Shown: positions 41,201-52,000, counted from the first letter of the stretch. The stretch is DNA of 64,000 nucleotides from Micromussa lordhowensis (GCA_964020085.1 OZ026603.1:1628301-1692300), one strand, 5' to 3'. Notes: generated by a model not told the origin, from the sequence alone. Numbers and translations: made by a program.

Positions 41201-41553
41201 CTTAGTATAGAGTTTTTACGACGACATCAGACATTCTTTGAGCGGGGAAAGAATTGATATCGTTGTGCTACTGAACTATTTGCTTTAGTTCAACAGTGCC
41301 TGCTGATCAGTTCGGCTGACATGTTGTTTCTCAAGTAGTGAATTTCCCGTTGAAAACTGTCTCTCTGGAAACTGCATGCAAATGGCGGGATATTTATTTA
41401 TTTCCCACTGACAGGGTGTTTCTTGCTTTTCAGGGTCAGGCGTTTTTCTTGAACGATGGCCGCTCCGTGATGTCTCTAAACAACGCGCTGATGTGGGCAA
41501 AGGTGAACGCCTTTTCCTTGGTGGGAAATGGAGTGAGACTGGAACCCTTCTAA
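14298..41553 (+). CDS. WDR17: WDR17, WD-repeat and alpha-solenoid protein (30 coding exons)
   Basis: Thirty exons, all GT-AG and phase-compatible, join into 3864 nt (1287 aa), close to the human protein of about 1320 aa. The N-terminus reads [18 protein letters not shown] and the C-terminus ends in [16 protein letters not shown], both as in vertebrate WDR17. The first half carries WD40 repeats (for example [11 protein letters not shown] to DGTIKVWDV, and [11 protein letters not shown] to DGTIKIWDY), a beta-propeller scaffold. The second half is a helical repeat region with [28 protein letters not shown] and [11 protein letters not shown]. The family is a poorly characterised intracellular scaffold resembling intraflagellar-transport proteins in layout; function here is inferred from homology only. 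The start is fixed by homology and the exon 1 donor. No frameshift or missing segment is seen. Introns are 0.1-3.9 kb and repeat-rich. Confidence 0.93.
15507..16347. repeat. Exact 207-bp direct duplication in WDR17 intron 1
   Basis: 15507-15713 and 16141-16347 are identical by eye, from AGTTGGAATTCTTAAC to GGGGAAGTTATTGCGTTT. Each includes three copies of ACATTTG. The second copy continues a SINE whose tRNA-like head is at 15988. The first copy begins within the same SINE body, so it is a segmental copy and not a second SINE insertion. Confidence 0.7.
15988..16200 (+). mobile_element. tRNA-derived SINE
   Basis: 15988-16060 is tRNA-like, with an A box (GTGGCCAAGTGGTCAG) and a B box (GGTTCGAGTCC). 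The acceptor stem pairs poorly, so it is not a working tRNA gene. The body runs through GTAAATAGCCAACTGG and GGCCAGTTGGAATTC, a central block seen in several coral SINEs (from memory). Confidence 0.65.
17927..18226 (+). mobile_element. tRNA-derived SINE, sense copy in intron 1
   Basis: The head GGTGGCCTCATGGTTAGTGC with a B-box-like GGCTTGAGCCC is followed by a body with GGGTGAGACACTTTATTC, CTGCGATGGACTAGCATC and TTCATGCTAC, and an end TTGGCTTGTATGCAGA. A run of 18 G (18126-18143) interrupts it. The element ends about 60 bp before WDR17 exon 2. Antisense relatives lie at 20824, 25032 and 33702. Confidence 0.65.
19001..19215. repeat. Possible DNA-element remnant, intron 2
   Basis: The stretch holds TTTTCCCGCGCTTTACG and repeated GTGATTGGTT motifs. 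Similar blocks recur near 35480-35690 and 42240-42400. Ends are not clear. Confidence 0.3.
20180..20581 (+). repeat. Perfect 201-bp tandem duplication, WDR17 intron 3
   Basis: 20180-20380 is repeated without visible change at 20381-20581 (unit starts TAATTACTGATAAATATT, ends AGACTGTGATGA). It lies 42 bp after exon 3. The perfect match means a very recent duplication or an assembly artefact. Confidence 0.75.
20824..21085 (-). mobile_element. SINE copy, antisense to WDR17
   Basis: Reading on the minus strand it matches the 17927 SINE: the body has ATGGGATGCTAGTCTATTG on the plus strand, and the tRNA-like head lies at the right end (CTCAAACCTGGCTGC). Confidence 0.5.
23080..23156 (-). repeat. 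tRNA-like SINE head
   Basis: On the minus strand an A box (GCATGGCTTAGTGGTTAGG) and a B box (GGTTCAAATCC) are spaced as in a tRNA. There is no recognisable SINE body. It may be a tRNA pseudogene or a solitary SINE head. It lies in WDR17 intron 5. Confidence 0.5.
23873..24427. mobile_element. 555-bp fold-back element, intron 6
   Basis: The left end CAGTTAAAGTGCCCATGTCA and the right end GACATGGGCACTTTAACTG are inverted copies. A further inner pair is AGGCTTGACTTATCCC and TGAGTCAAGCCTGA. No coding capacity. Confidence 0.7.
25032..25165 (-). mobile_element. SINE fragment, antisense, intron 8
   Basis: AAGTCTGCATACAAGCCA, TGTAGCATGAAGCTAC and GATGGGATGCTAGTCTAC match the 3' part of the 17927 SINE on the minus strand. 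The tRNA head is missing. Confidence 0.55.
26459..27119. mobile_element. 661-bp fold-back element, intron 11
   Basis: Terminal arms of about 115 bp are inverted copies with few differences (left ACTACCATTTGCGTTCAACC; right GGTTGAACACAAATGGTAGT). Both contain CAGACAACTGTATCGACTGG or its complement. A second inner pair is CATATGGAGGTGTTA and AACACCTCCATATG. A TA at each end fits a two-base target duplication. Confidence 0.7.
28519..29649. mobile_element. Pogo-like DNA element carrying a minisatellite, intron 14
   Basis: The left end CAGTGGAACCTCCACTAATG and the inverted right end GTCCGTTTATGGGAGG...CTG are related, with TA on each side (28517-28518 and 29650-29651). The interior is almost entirely an 18-bp tandem array. 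Ends CAGTGGAACCTC with a TA duplication fit the Tc1/mariner pogo group. Confidence 0.6.
28554..29548. repeat. 18-bp minisatellite array
   Basis: About 55 units of CCTCCTGTAGGCAGACAC, with variants such as CTGTTGGTGGACAC, CCCCTGTAGGTGG and CTATAGGAGGACAC. Variant units recur in similar order (29008 and 29450; 28913 and 29227), which shows block duplications. Because 18 is divisible by three, long antisense open frames occur by chance. These are not genes. Confidence 0.85.
29730..29880 (-). mobile_element. tRNA-derived SINE fragment, antisense, intron 14
   Basis: On the minus strand a B box GGTTCGAATCCCG is followed by GAATTTTTTCAGGCTTTAAT and an end with ACAACTGCTAAAGTTG. The head is doubled in part (two GATTCGAACCCA copies at 29812 and 29836). 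Confidence 0.5.
30735..30840 (-). repeat. Possible SINE head relic, intron 15
   Basis: AGCAGGATTCGAACCCGCC reads as a B box on the minus strand. The rest of the element is not recognisable. Confidence 0.3.
33118..33270 (+). mobile_element. tRNA-derived SINE, second family, intron 18
   Basis: GAGAGCGCTCGCCTCCCACC and a B box GGGTTCGATTCC form a tRNA-like head, followed by GTGGGATAAATTTGTTGTTG and CTCACCTCGTCCGAGGG. This is a common coral SINE type (from memory). It is sense to WDR17 and ends about 60 bp before exon 19. Confidence 0.6.
33702..33995 (-). mobile_element. Near full-length SINE, antisense, intron 19
   Basis: The plus strand reads AAGTCTGCATACGAGCC, then GTAGCATGAAGCGACTAGG, GGATGCTAGTCCATCGCAG and AAGTGTCTTGCTCAAGAAC, and a tRNA-like head at the right (GTACCGCTCGATCC). 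It is the best-preserved copy of the 17927 family. Confidence 0.6.
35216..35397. mobile_element. Fold-back element, intron 22
   Basis: GGTAGTGGACTGGAACTAGC on the left is inverted as GCTAGCTCCAGTCCAATACC on the right, with outer arms CGTATTCTCGG and CCGAGGATACG. No coding capacity. Confidence 0.6.
35930..36250. repeat. CAACAT-rich element, intron 23
   Basis: The stretch has a high density of GCAACAT and CAACATT motifs plus the inverted pair GGCCACCCTGTTGCGACA and GTCGCAACAGGGTGGCC. Ends are unclear. It is probably a non-autonomous DNA element. Confidence 0.4.
38040..38190. mobile_element. 151-bp hairpin element, intron 25
   Basis: CAGTTTTTCATGCGTCTGTC on the left is inverted at the right end as GACAGACGCATGAAAAACTG. 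The inner sequences CATTGTCAAAGT and ACTTTGACAATG also pair, with a small loop around GATCGCTTCGTGGATC. It is nearly a complete hairpin. Confidence 0.7.
39680..40430 (-). mobile_element. LINE 3' fragment joined to repeat sequence, antisense, intron 27
   Basis: On the minus strand, about 40080-39833 encodes the C-terminal end of a non-LTR reverse transcriptase ([35 protein letters not shown]). The tail leads to an AATAAATA-rich end near 39760. Upstream (40430-40090) is a separate repeat with ACACACTTATCGAAAAGAGT and TGTTGTGGTCTGGCC. The composite is not a host gene. Confidence 0.6.
40980..41070. repeat. 91-bp hairpin, intron 29
   Basis: AACCTCGTTCCCAGGGTCC and CTCTTCCTCGAGAAA on the left are inverted on the right as TTTCTCGAGGAAGAGAG and GGGGAACGAGATT, with a loop of about 20 bases. 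A short fold-back element is the likely source. Confidence 0.6.
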
Positions 41554-41644
41554 TGAACATCAGTTGGCGTGACATATAAAGAAGCTACAGTAACGCTCTA
41601 ATGAACAACAGCTGGCGTGACATCTTAAGAAGCTACAGTAACGC
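41549..41644 (+). repeat. 48-bp tandem repeat starting at the WDR17 stop codon
   Basis: The unit beginning TCTAATGAACATCAG recurs 48 bases on as TCTAATGAACAACAG, with about five differences in the unit. The first copy contains the stop codon (TAA directly followed by TGA). The rest is 3' UTR. Confidence 0.6.
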
Positions 41645-42020
41645 CAGGAGTGTGTCAATGTACGCCTTGCGGGAAAAAAGGAGCGAAAAGCTGGCCTGAC
41701 ACTGCTTAACACCCTCACTCTGTCAGACAGTTCTCAATTCAACTACCAGTTCCGGCTTAGGAACTTCAGTTCGGATGCACTTGGCAGTTATTAGCTTCTA
41801 GGTAAATTTTAACCTTGGCTTTCCCTTGTTAGCGTGCCAGAGTGCAATATTTTGTAAACGTTTTTCTATTGAAAACACACAGAGACTTCGTAGTTTCATG
41901 CCCACAGTAGTTAAGGATTTTATTCTTAGACCTCACAGTAAATTGTAAGTCTTTGGATCAAGGAAAGAGGAGAAAATGTTTGAAAGACGGACTAACTGCA
42001 AAATTCTTATGGGGCATGGT

Positions 42021-42176
42021 AATAGGCTGTTTCCGATATATTAAAATTCAGCTTGAGAGAGAGGCCTAGAGGACACAAACCAAGGAAATTGAATGAGCTT
42101 GTTTATTCATATATCTTGTTTCTGTCTCTACACCCCGCGATCAAGCTGAATTTTAATATGTCGAAAGTAGCCTATT
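42021..42176. mobile_element. 156-bp fold-back element
   Basis: AATAGGCTGTTTCCGATATA with TTAAAATTCAGCTTGA is matched inversely by TCAAGCTGAATTTTAATATG and TCGAAAGTAGCCTATT. It lies about 470 bp downstream of the WDR17 stop and may fall in its 3' UTR. Confidence 0.6.
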
Positions 42177-42763
42177 CGGATAAGGCCAATAATAATAAGG
42201 AAGTATTTAATTAGAGCATTACAGAGGCTTTCTAACGATATGTTGAGTAACCAAAACCAAAGCGATCATCTCTGACCAATCACAACAAACGCAAAAAACA
42301 TATTGAACCAATCAGAATTCGAACCTCTGCCCAGCGCGGGAAAACTTGCAACTGGTGCCAAGTCACTTCTGGGTTTTACAGCTTTCCAGATGAGCTAAAA
42401 CAAACTCGTTTGTTTTGATTGGTTATTAACCAGTGTTGAAACTGAACAGACGCAAAAACCAAGCATTTCATGTCACGCAATAAAAAAGCGACTCTAAGCT
42501 TATTTATTTTGCTAGAAAAGTTGTTTCAATGTATTTAGTTTTTATTTTTTTGTAACTTAACTTCATCTTTACAGATTTTCATTTTTAATAGACAGAGTTG
42601 TTGCTGGCCCAACGATGGATATTTATTCGAGTGAAATTCGTTGAAAGTTGCTCTGAGCATACGATAGGAACGATGTATTGTTTGGAAAGTAACTGGTATA
42701 CCATTATTTTTCTAAGTAGTTAGTGGGAACATTTATGTGTGCATTGTGGGCCGTATTTGCCCA

Positions 42764-43048
42764 GGAAGACGAATAACGTCTGACACTATAAAGTGCGTCC
42801 ACGTAAATACGAGACGCAGAAAACCGTGTTGACAAAAAAACCTATTATGAGAAAGAATGTTGGTCGCTGGATTATAAATTTTAGTTGAGCGTATTCAAAC
42901 TTCAGATTAGTTCGTTTGTTTTAAGACGAATTATTCGTCTGAGGCAAATCATGATGCCATGACAAATCTTCCAGGCGCATTAAGTAAGTTCGTCTGGTGT
43001 TTTATGCGTCTTATTTTCCAATACCTATAAGGCTATTATTCGTCTTCC
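42764..43048. mobile_element. Element built on TTCGTCT motifs
   Basis: The ends GGAAGACGAATA and TATTATTCGTCTTCC are inverted. Between them lie the palindrome AGACGAATTATTCGTCT (about 42931) and further GTTCGTCTGG and GCGTCTTA motifs. No coding capacity. Confidence 0.5.
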
Positions 43049-44609
43049 GTGATTAATACAGCTATTTATATGAATTATCGATAGGGTTATAGGCGTGGTT
43101 TTCTCTCAGTTTTGAAATTACGACGCTGCGCGCCGTATCTAGATGTTAGGAACGGTGGTAAAACACGGTCTCTCGTGCCTCTTATTGAGCTTTGGCAAAG
43201 CTCCACCAAGTAGCAATAAAAGACACTTACGAAGTGAGAGTTCATTTCCTGCCAAATCTATTTTTGTTTTGTAGTCTTCCTAGATTTAGTGCTGGTCATG
43301 AGTATTATAATTCTAAGAAAGGTGAATGTTTTAATTCCCTTTCCCAATTCAGCAAGGACAGGTAAAATAAAGATAAAATCTCTAATGTAAGAAGAACTGT
43401 AAATGTTGTGTTGGTTTAAAGTCGCCTTGAGCGAATCATGTTTTCGAGAGTAAACGGTGTCAACAGAAACTCCTTGAAAACCGCAAAGCTAATTCAAATA
43501 GAACAGTATTGCTTGCAAAAAACGTGAAGGAGCCAGTTATTTTCCGGTATGACAGCGTGCGCACTTGCACAACGAAAACGAAACAAAATAAAACGGGGTA
43601 AAACACAACTGTCAATGAGAACAGCAGTTGACTGCGCTATACTTACAATTACAACACGTGACATTAAGATTATACGAGCAACTACAATTCATGCTACTCG
43701 CTTGAATCAAAATCTCCAACTGTGTCTCGTCTGTATTATTACTAGTTTGACGATATTTTTCAAGAGGATGGTACAAGTAGAACTGAGGCAAAAAAAACTG
43801 TTACCTTTCGCTTTCGTGGCCATTAAACCAACAACAGTTTACAACCAAACAATTAACGTACATACGAATTCAGTATTGCTATATAGGCTCTTGTATTAAA
43901 TTCTCACACGTACTGTTTTTGCTCCAATTGAAGTTAACAGAAGTTTCGGTTAGTTTCTCGTTTTCGCTTGAGATATTGAATGTTTCTCCATTTGAAATGA
44001 ATTCTAGACCCACCATTTTCGAAAGCACTACTGATACATGTTTTATCAGTCGCTGGCCGAGTCAAGATATTAACTTGTTTTGAAAAACATCACCCAGGCT
44101 GGGTATTTTAACATTTTTCTCGGTCTTTTTATCGTTCTAAATCTGACAAGGACAAGGGTTAATTCGCCATCCTATCAAGTGTGTTCATCGATACAAGTGT
44201 ATGTACAATATTCTAACAACTGATTGAGTGGCTTGATGTTGGTATTCTGCTACTGATTTTCACAGGAAACCTATATCTACACAAGTGGTCTTCTGGAGCT
44301 GTTTTGAAGTGAATCACGTTCTCGGATGAAGCAATTTGATGGAACTTATGTAATCGACCTTAATCTTTGGATCTTATTTTGAAGAGCAGTCAAGAGGCAC
44401 TGAACGTTTTGAATTTACTCACCCAAAGCCGCGTTTCACTTTTGAAAAGTTCGTCGTTGTTGTCTGTACAAGGTTGTTTTAATATTTGTTTATGGTCCAT
44501 GATTGAAAAAGCAATATTCTGGGCTTATGTGCAAATGCAAGGACCAAAATTGCCAAAACATCGAGATGAATAAATTCAGGTCGGGACATGGTCTTAGTCA
44601 GGAGTCAGT

Positions 44610-44800
44610 AAGACCCGGAGAAATTTGAAAACGCAGCCTTATTTCTGCGCTTACCGTCCACACTAATCCGTTACGAAAACGGAGCTTTTCGAAAACGCTC
44701 TTCAAACCGGAGGAATTTGAAAACGCCGCTTTGCGTTTTTGTGTGGACTGAAAACATTTTGAAAACGGAGCTTTTTGAAAACGATGACGTCACGCTTACC
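44610..44800. repeat. Subterminal repeats of a DNA element
   Basis: GTCCACACTAATCCG, AAAACGGAGCTTTT and GAATTTGAAAACGC recur in direct and inverse form, ending near GATGACGTCACGC. It is probably an end of a non-autonomous element. Other boundaries were not found. Confidence 0.4.
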
Positions 44801-45099
44801 ATGAGATTTCCTTGCTCCAGATTTCCTCAAACACACAGTGATTGTTGCGTTTTTAAATTTCTTCGAGGCAGTGGACGGGGCATAAACTCGATATCAACTG
44901 AAAACTGGTCACAAATGGATAATTTCGCAATAAACGAGGTTTTCGGAAAGGTCGGTGGCCGATTTTTCCAATTGATTTTGTCTAAACGAAATCGATATGA
45001 CGACGGCCTTCTCTTTGTTCCAACAAATGCCTCAGTTATTTTTTCCTTATTCATTCAATGAATAAGAGAAAAGTTTTCTTCATACGACACCCATGCTAC

Positions 45100-48000
45100 G
45101 AGCCGTCAAACACAACAGAAAAAAGTGTCGATACGTTTTAGTCGGGAGAGGGGGGTGTGAATATACTGCAATCCCTCCTTAAAAAATAGTTGTTCTTATA
45201 CGTTATTGTATAAGCTATAAGCAGTTATATGGGTACGCAGGTAATTTTAAAAGATGTTTCATGGGATTCGCCCAATTTCATTAATGAGAAAATGAAAAAG
45301 TAATGATATTTGTCATTTTCAGAATATAGAAACAGAACTGTGCTTTGAGAATTACATATTCGGTTATGATGATGATGATTACCATATATTTTTTATTGGA
45401 AAATAAAAAGGAAAAAAAAACAGAATTAATTTCAGTCGTATCATGTCATAGTCACACAACCCTGTTGACCGTCAGTCGCGCAAAGTTCTTAGAAATAACT
45501 GCACTACTGCGGTTAGGGGTTGGCGTGACCGCCAAGAATTTGTTTGAATCAACACCATTTTGGGTCCACGCCGTCGATTTGGGTCTTGGATTACGCAGAG
45601 TTTACGAGCAGCTAAACGCATCCTGAATAGCGCATTCGATTCCCCAAGCACAGGATTCGAGAAAGAAAACAGGCAAGGTGAACCTTCGCACTCTTTCTTT
45701 GATCTTTTACCCAAAGGCCCGCAAAAGTCATTTAAGATATTTGACTTAACCTAACACTTGAAATTTAGAAAACTCGTTTTGGGCTGGAAAACGTGGGAAT
45801 GAAGCATTTGTCCAATTGTGGTATTTCAAAACTTCTGTGTAAGTGTGGCTTTAGGCTTTTAAGGAAGTATAGCTTGACATTTTTACATGCCAGAATATTT
45901 CTTTTATGTCCAGATGGTTTTTTTTTAATAACAGTTTTGCGGGACCTAATGTTTACGATCTGAAAACTGCTGTTAGTTTCTAGAGGAAGTTTCAAGAGTT
46001 TGAAGTTTAAAGCTAAATGAAAAATGACAGCCTGCAACAATTATACAATTGTTTTGTACTGACTCCTTTCCCAAATGTTGAGTCGTTGATACGGGATGTA
46101 AATCCTAGCTCGCCATGAGCCTACAAGTCGATGTTGTCTACGGTAATCGTATAAATGGCAGTTCTTCTTAAAATTCAAGGCTTCACAAGAAGCACGTAAT
46201 TCCGGACATTAAGGAAAAACGTATTTTTGCAATCTGCAATGTCCACACACTCGAAGGGTAACGAGCAACACAGTTTTGGCGGCTCCGGAGTGAAGTAACT
46301 GAGAGACCTTGCTTGCGTGTCACTGGTAAGCTAAATCAAAACACGGCAATATTGATTTGTAGTTCAAGACCCAGATATAAAAAAAGACAAAACCCCACAC
46401 ACATGAAAATTAGTTCAACAAAGAACAACGTATTCACAAGAACAGATTGGCAGGCGATTTAGTGCATTTTCAAACGCTGTGAATTAAAACAGTTTCACTC
46501 CAGTTTTGTTTTCGAATTGATAATCCGGCTATATATGCAACCAAACCTCTGTTTTGCCCCTCACACACCCCTAATCCAATAACAGAGCATAAGAAGATCA
46601 TCAGAGATATGAAGTGATTTTATCACTTTAATCCCGTTGTTATTTCATGGATCGCGAAATCACAGTGTTAATCGTCTTATTTTCTACCGCATCTCTATCT
46701 TGACCGTATTACGCGCTGGCGGCAGATTTCGATAGCTGTCAGCAATAGTCGAAAAAGCAGATCGTTTCTGTCGCCATTACCGGTTTGTGGTTTTTGGAGA
46801 AACGTTTAGAAAATACAAATGACCTTTTTAGGATGTAGAATCGCGTTAAGATCCTGAAATGATGCCCGGCTCTCTGTGAGAGCATCCGGGCAAGTTACCC
46901 TGAAGACGCTACATGACTGCACATGTTTATTCGAAGATGTTTTGGAAGCCAAACTGGCCCAGTCTGAAGATCTCTGAACGCTATAATTCAATTTTCACGG
47001 ACCCCAGTTTACACCGATGGAAATTCCAGTGGCTTAAAAATTCACTGAACAAAAGTCGAGCTTATTATAGTACACGCCTTTAGAAAATTGGATATACGTG
47101 TTTACAGATATTTTACGAATACTCGGCGAGCGCAGACGAAGATTCTTTACAGCAACTGTTTATAAAATTAAAAAAAATCTTCTTGGACAGTGGCCATCCG
47201 TAAAACCCTGTTATGATCACGCCATGCTAGCTGTAGACTACAAATGTATGTTTATTTAGATCAAATTTGGAAAAAAAATATCATGAACAAGAGTGTTGGT
47301 CGCGCTCTGTTATGGCGAGGAACTGGACCATTCGTCCCCAGGCTGCGCCAGAAAACTGATCTACACAAAATCACCTTGACCGTGGAAAAGCTGCAGATGA
47401 AGTATGCTGACTTCCGCCGGAATTCCTGCGGTCTCTAGCTGATTGTCAATGTTTTCTTATCGTCTGATCTTTTTAAGCTCTTCTGCATTTACAACGGCTC
47501 CTTTCCGGTTCTTTCCGGGAGTAGTGTTTTTAATCTCGGGAGTAAAAAGCCTTCATCTCCGTTTTTTGCTATCCGCGCTCAAGAATCTTCGTTATCACAT
47601 ATCGGAAGCAAATTTGAAGATGATTATGTGGTCTCTGAGCTCTTGGTTATAACCAATTACATTCTAAGTAACTTAAAATTCATGAAATTAAAGATATACA
47701 AAAAATTATTTCAAACGGTATCAACATTTCAACGGGGGGGGGGGGGGGGAGGGGTGAGGAGAAGAGCAAGAAGCTATATATAATCCAATAACCACAAAGT
47801 TTTAGCTTCATAGCCCTGAAAAGTTTTTGTATCAAACATATGTTACATGTAAATACAATAAAACGAATAATAAAAACATGAAAAAAGGATAACGTAATTT
47901 TTTTTAAGACTGTGGGTATTATTTCCAATATTGGGCCAATTGTCTTTTCCATCTGATCTTTAATCTTAAACTTAATTAGCCGGCTAAAAATAACTGTTAG

Positions 48001-48840
48001 AACATAATTTCATCCTAAGAAAGGAAATAATAAAGATAAAAAATACCATAGAAATTTTACTAACACGACTAACTCCCTAAAATACCCGAAGACGCACATC
48101 ACTGACGTATCGATTCGTTTGCCCGCCAGAATCTCGATTTTTTTACCGAAACGTTCTCTAGCTAAAATATTTTTAACAAACCAGCTGATTTTGCAAACAA
48201 ATCCAGGCATTAAAAAGCTGAACGGGAGAAAGGAAGGATGTGGCGGTAGGCGGTGACTGCCGGATAAATTATAGATTTTGAAGTAACCTACAGGCCGATT
48301 TCTTATTTTCTAATACCGCACCACTTTGCGAATGAAAAGGCAATATAATTGAGCACATGGATTCCGCGCTTTGGGGAAGGTAATTTATTAAAGCAAACTG
48401 CCCATTCGAACCATCTAAATCTGCTCAATACTTCATCAGTTATAGTTAAGTTGTCTTTAAAAAAGAATAATTATCGAAATACAAATTACATATTTTGATT
48501 GCGGCCTAGAAACCACAAGTGTTCATGGCGCCAGAAGGTCTCTGAAGGGTATACCTACACTGAACCAAAACTGTAAAAATACCGCTGCGTTTACTCTTTG
48601 ATGGCCGGGTTTCTATAAATAATGCCTTCCATGTTTCATATAATTAATTGCTGTTAATTTAGTATAGTATTTCGCATCAATTACTGTCGAATCCCGTATT
48701 CTCATTACGTTTTTCTTTCTTGGGTTTTTGAGTGGCAGAGAGGTATATTCTGTATACGGATAGGGGTTGCCTTTGTGCGATGTTTTCAAATCAGGTCTTT
48801 GGCCTCCATAAACTCTCTTCGAGGTTTCGAATGTTAAAAG
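45100..48840. other. Spacer, no gene recognised
   Basis: AT-rich sequence with many short frames and no homology I recognise. It contains a 16-G run at 47734-47749. I see no clear repeat ends. Confidence 0.4.
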
Positions 48841-48957
48841 AAGAATGTTACCAACATGTTGTTGTTGTTGTTGTTTTTGTAGTCAGTTGTTGTTGGCGGC
48901 ATTTTCAACCAAAACAGATAAAGTATTCCAGAAAACACTCCGTTTTCTTGCATTTTT

Positions 48958-49065
48958 AGCCTGTGTAGCAGGCGTTTGCAAAAAAAAAACACGCAAAGGA
49001 AACGAAACTGCGAGCGAGTGCGAAAAATAAGGAAAGGAAACGGCGGCTACGCAGGCTATTGCACC
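48958..49065. repeat. Short inverted-end element
   Basis: TAGCCTGTGTAGCAGGCG on the left and GGCTACGCAGGCTATT on the right are imperfect inverted copies. A (GTT)n tract lies just before it at about 48857-48876. Confidence 0.4.
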
Positions 49066-52000
49066 TTTGGTAATCCAATCACAGCAATGTTGTTTTCGTC
49101 TGTCAATCACGCTGCAAAACCCGAACCAATAGCAGCATCGACTTGGTTTTCTCACGTGCTCAAGTCCTCACTTATCACCTGGTTTATTAATACAGTTGAC
49201 TTTTTTTATTATCATTCACTTGAGGTGTGGGTTTGGTTTTCCTTCCTATACAATTGGAAATCTTGAGAATCTCTTTAAGTAGATTACCAAATGTTGCTAT
49301 TTTCTGCATAGTGTAACTTCTTAGTTCCAGTCTTGATGTGTCTGCTCAGTGTGTAGTAAGATTTCAGTAAGCCGTATTTATGTCGAGAATGTTCCAGGCT
49401 TTTACTTAACTTATCAAGATCAACTCGAAATGGTCAGAGTTCAAGAATGTATCCGGAACTCATAATTCTTTCGACGACGCACATTGAAAAGTTTTCAAAG
49501 CCCGAATTTGTTGTGTCAACTGTTTACAAGTACAATACAGGTTGACACAGTCAAATCCAGACTGAAAAAAAACTCACCCAGTTGGTTAAGGCAACAGAAC
49601 ACAGCTATATCGACAATTATTATTGAATTAACGAGGCAATGTCATAATTATCTTTGCGGTGTTATAGCGGAAGTAAGACCTTCAAGGTTTTAATTTTTTA
49701 AGCGTCGCGACCATGCAAACAGACTTAAGTTAAACACTGAAATCGCTGCAGAATTCAATACAAACTTTTGCTGATTCACTGGGTAACTATAAAAGCACTT
49801 GCTTCTTTTTCTTGCAGATTAAAATATAGATAATTGTGTTAAATATCTGAAGCTAGACGCGAACTTGAACTATCTAGAATGCCCTCATACAATACTATCA
49901 GACTACGCAAGGGGGCTTTATTTTGAGTAAAGTGCCTTGCTCAGTGTTTCAAGACAGTTTTTTGTAATCTTCACCTATGAGGTAATATTTATGTCTATAT
50001 TATATTTTATATCGTTACAATCCAATGTCAGTCAAAAGCGTTGCAATTGTTTATCGCGTGACAAAACTAGTTGTTTCAATAGGGTAAAGCCGGTAAAATA
50101 GGATATCGTCGGCATTTGTATTTCAGAAGACGAGACATGTCAAAATGATTACTCTGGATCACGCACACGGAACGAAACTCGGCATTTCATCGTAATAATA
50201 TCGTTTTAAAATTGGGGTGCATGGGAAGGTGACTGTAAAAATATACCAGCGACAGTTTTTAACAGCCGTAAAACGCCACTTTCCGACTTTTCGTAAGAGT
50301 CCATTTCAATGGAGATTGAATCAAGCCTGTTTTCAGGTGTTTGGTTGCTAATAAGAAGCTTAGAATATCGAGATTTATTTAATTATGGCCTAAATCCCCA
50401 AAGAATTCAAATATATCTGATATATTGCCGCTCAAAATTGACCGATAACAGATAGAATTGATCGATGGGTCTCGCCCGGGTCAGATTTTAATATCCTTTA
50501 TTAATACCTATGATAAGTTTCTCATTGCTATGAAACTTTAACGTCTTTGAATCTATCTATTCAGTAGCAAAAGAGTATTTTGTTCCATGGACACTATTTA
50601 GAATAACCTTTCAGCTGTAGGTACATTAGCGGCCGGATTTCTGCAAGATTCCTCGCAAAATCAACATGAGTCAGTTCTGATGATATATCAGTCTCAGGGA
50701 AAACCGAATTTCATGATGTTGGCCTGGATTTAATTGTTCAAAATCAAGCATGCGGCAAATCACAAAGTCGCATTGATAAAACTTTCAGAATTGGATTTCC
50801 ACGAAAAGCCAATTGTTACATAAGCACGAGCAGACAATGTCGATTTTATAGTTATACTGCGTACAGCGTTGAAAAGCCCAAGGTGTGATAAATATATTGC
50901 CAGTGTCGATTTCCACTGAAGAAGGGACTGGCAGTTTCATCACGTAATTGAAAGAATTTAAAAATAATTACAAAATGTCTTTAATTTCTGGCTCAAGAAT
51001 AACAGTACTGATTTATTTAAAACATATTAATAAACTCCTGAGGGGCTAAGTTTTGATGGGAAATCGCGATGGTCTTTGTAGGGAAGAATTGCTGTATCAA
51101 AAACGAATTTAGTTTTTTATTCTGTTCCTAACCTAAACAAATGGAAATACTATAAACTGAAACAAAATTCATGCCTTTTTACTTGAAAACGAAACACAGA
51201 CAGGAAAAGAGTTGTGCGTTTGCCGATTACCACTGGGTCGCAGAGGTTTCGCGGTTATCTGCAAAGTCAATTTTCACCTAAATGCCCCCGGGTGTTTAAC
51301 TCATATTTATGCAGTTAGATTTAATATTCGGAGAAATCAAATTGGAAATCGAAGATTAGCGTCTGTAAGCAAAGTTCTCCTAACCATATGTCTTGCTATT
51401 TTTATCCGTGAAATTCGTGATTTAAACGTGGAAATTTACATTTGATTATCACGGTTTGCAGTTCCGCCGGCATATACTTTAAGGTACATCTTAGATTGGT
51501 TGCGTAGCAACAGGGCGATCTAGGATTTACATAGTCATTATCTGTAAAAGTCCATGCAGCCTTTCTTTGACAGCTTGTGTATTCGCTGTCGAGAGAGTTC
51601 ACAGAATTAATAACGAGTTTTGTTAGTTAATGGCTAAGTAATCAATACGGCTGACATCGAGAGCAATTCATCAATTCATTCGCTGGAGTGGTTTTCAAAT
51701 TCTTCTTTCGTCAAGACGAGTCTGGGCCTGATATTTGTGTTGTTGAACCACTCAACAATTCCCTCTCTCGCGTTTCCATATTTATACTAAAGCAAAAAAT
51801 TCATTAACACCATTATCAAGCTCTCAGGGGAATTATGTGTTTTGCCTAAAACTATGCAAATAGAAAATCAAGATGGTTCAAAGAGAAGAATTTAAAAAAT
51901 TCACAGTTGGAGACTAAGATACCATTTTGCAAGTTTCTATTTCACGGCCGGCGAATGTTTTCTTCATTAGGAGCGCAAATTTGCAGTGACATTCTTGAAA

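Larger units (their letters stand above)
30427..41553 (+). other. WDR17: WDR17 exons 15-30, helical half
   Basis: Exons: 30427-30557, 31243-31368, 32270-32425, 32984-33048, 33331-33406, 34088-34260, 34568-34667, 34945-35081, 35774-35885, 36573-36714, 37859-37961, 39009-39110, 39490-39585, 40512-40573, 40763-40869, 41434-41553 (stop TAA 41551-41553). Exon 17 carries the [13 protein letters not shown] block and exon 30 the conserved end. Exon 25 has a non-canonical exon end before its donor (CCAA then GTATGA) but stays in frame with exon 26. Confidence 0.86.

Noticed and set aside
43549..45626. Several 90-116 aa frames in the spacer after WDR17
   Set aside because: No recognisable domains. One overlaps subterminal repeats of a DNA element. 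Isolated frames of this size are expected by chance.
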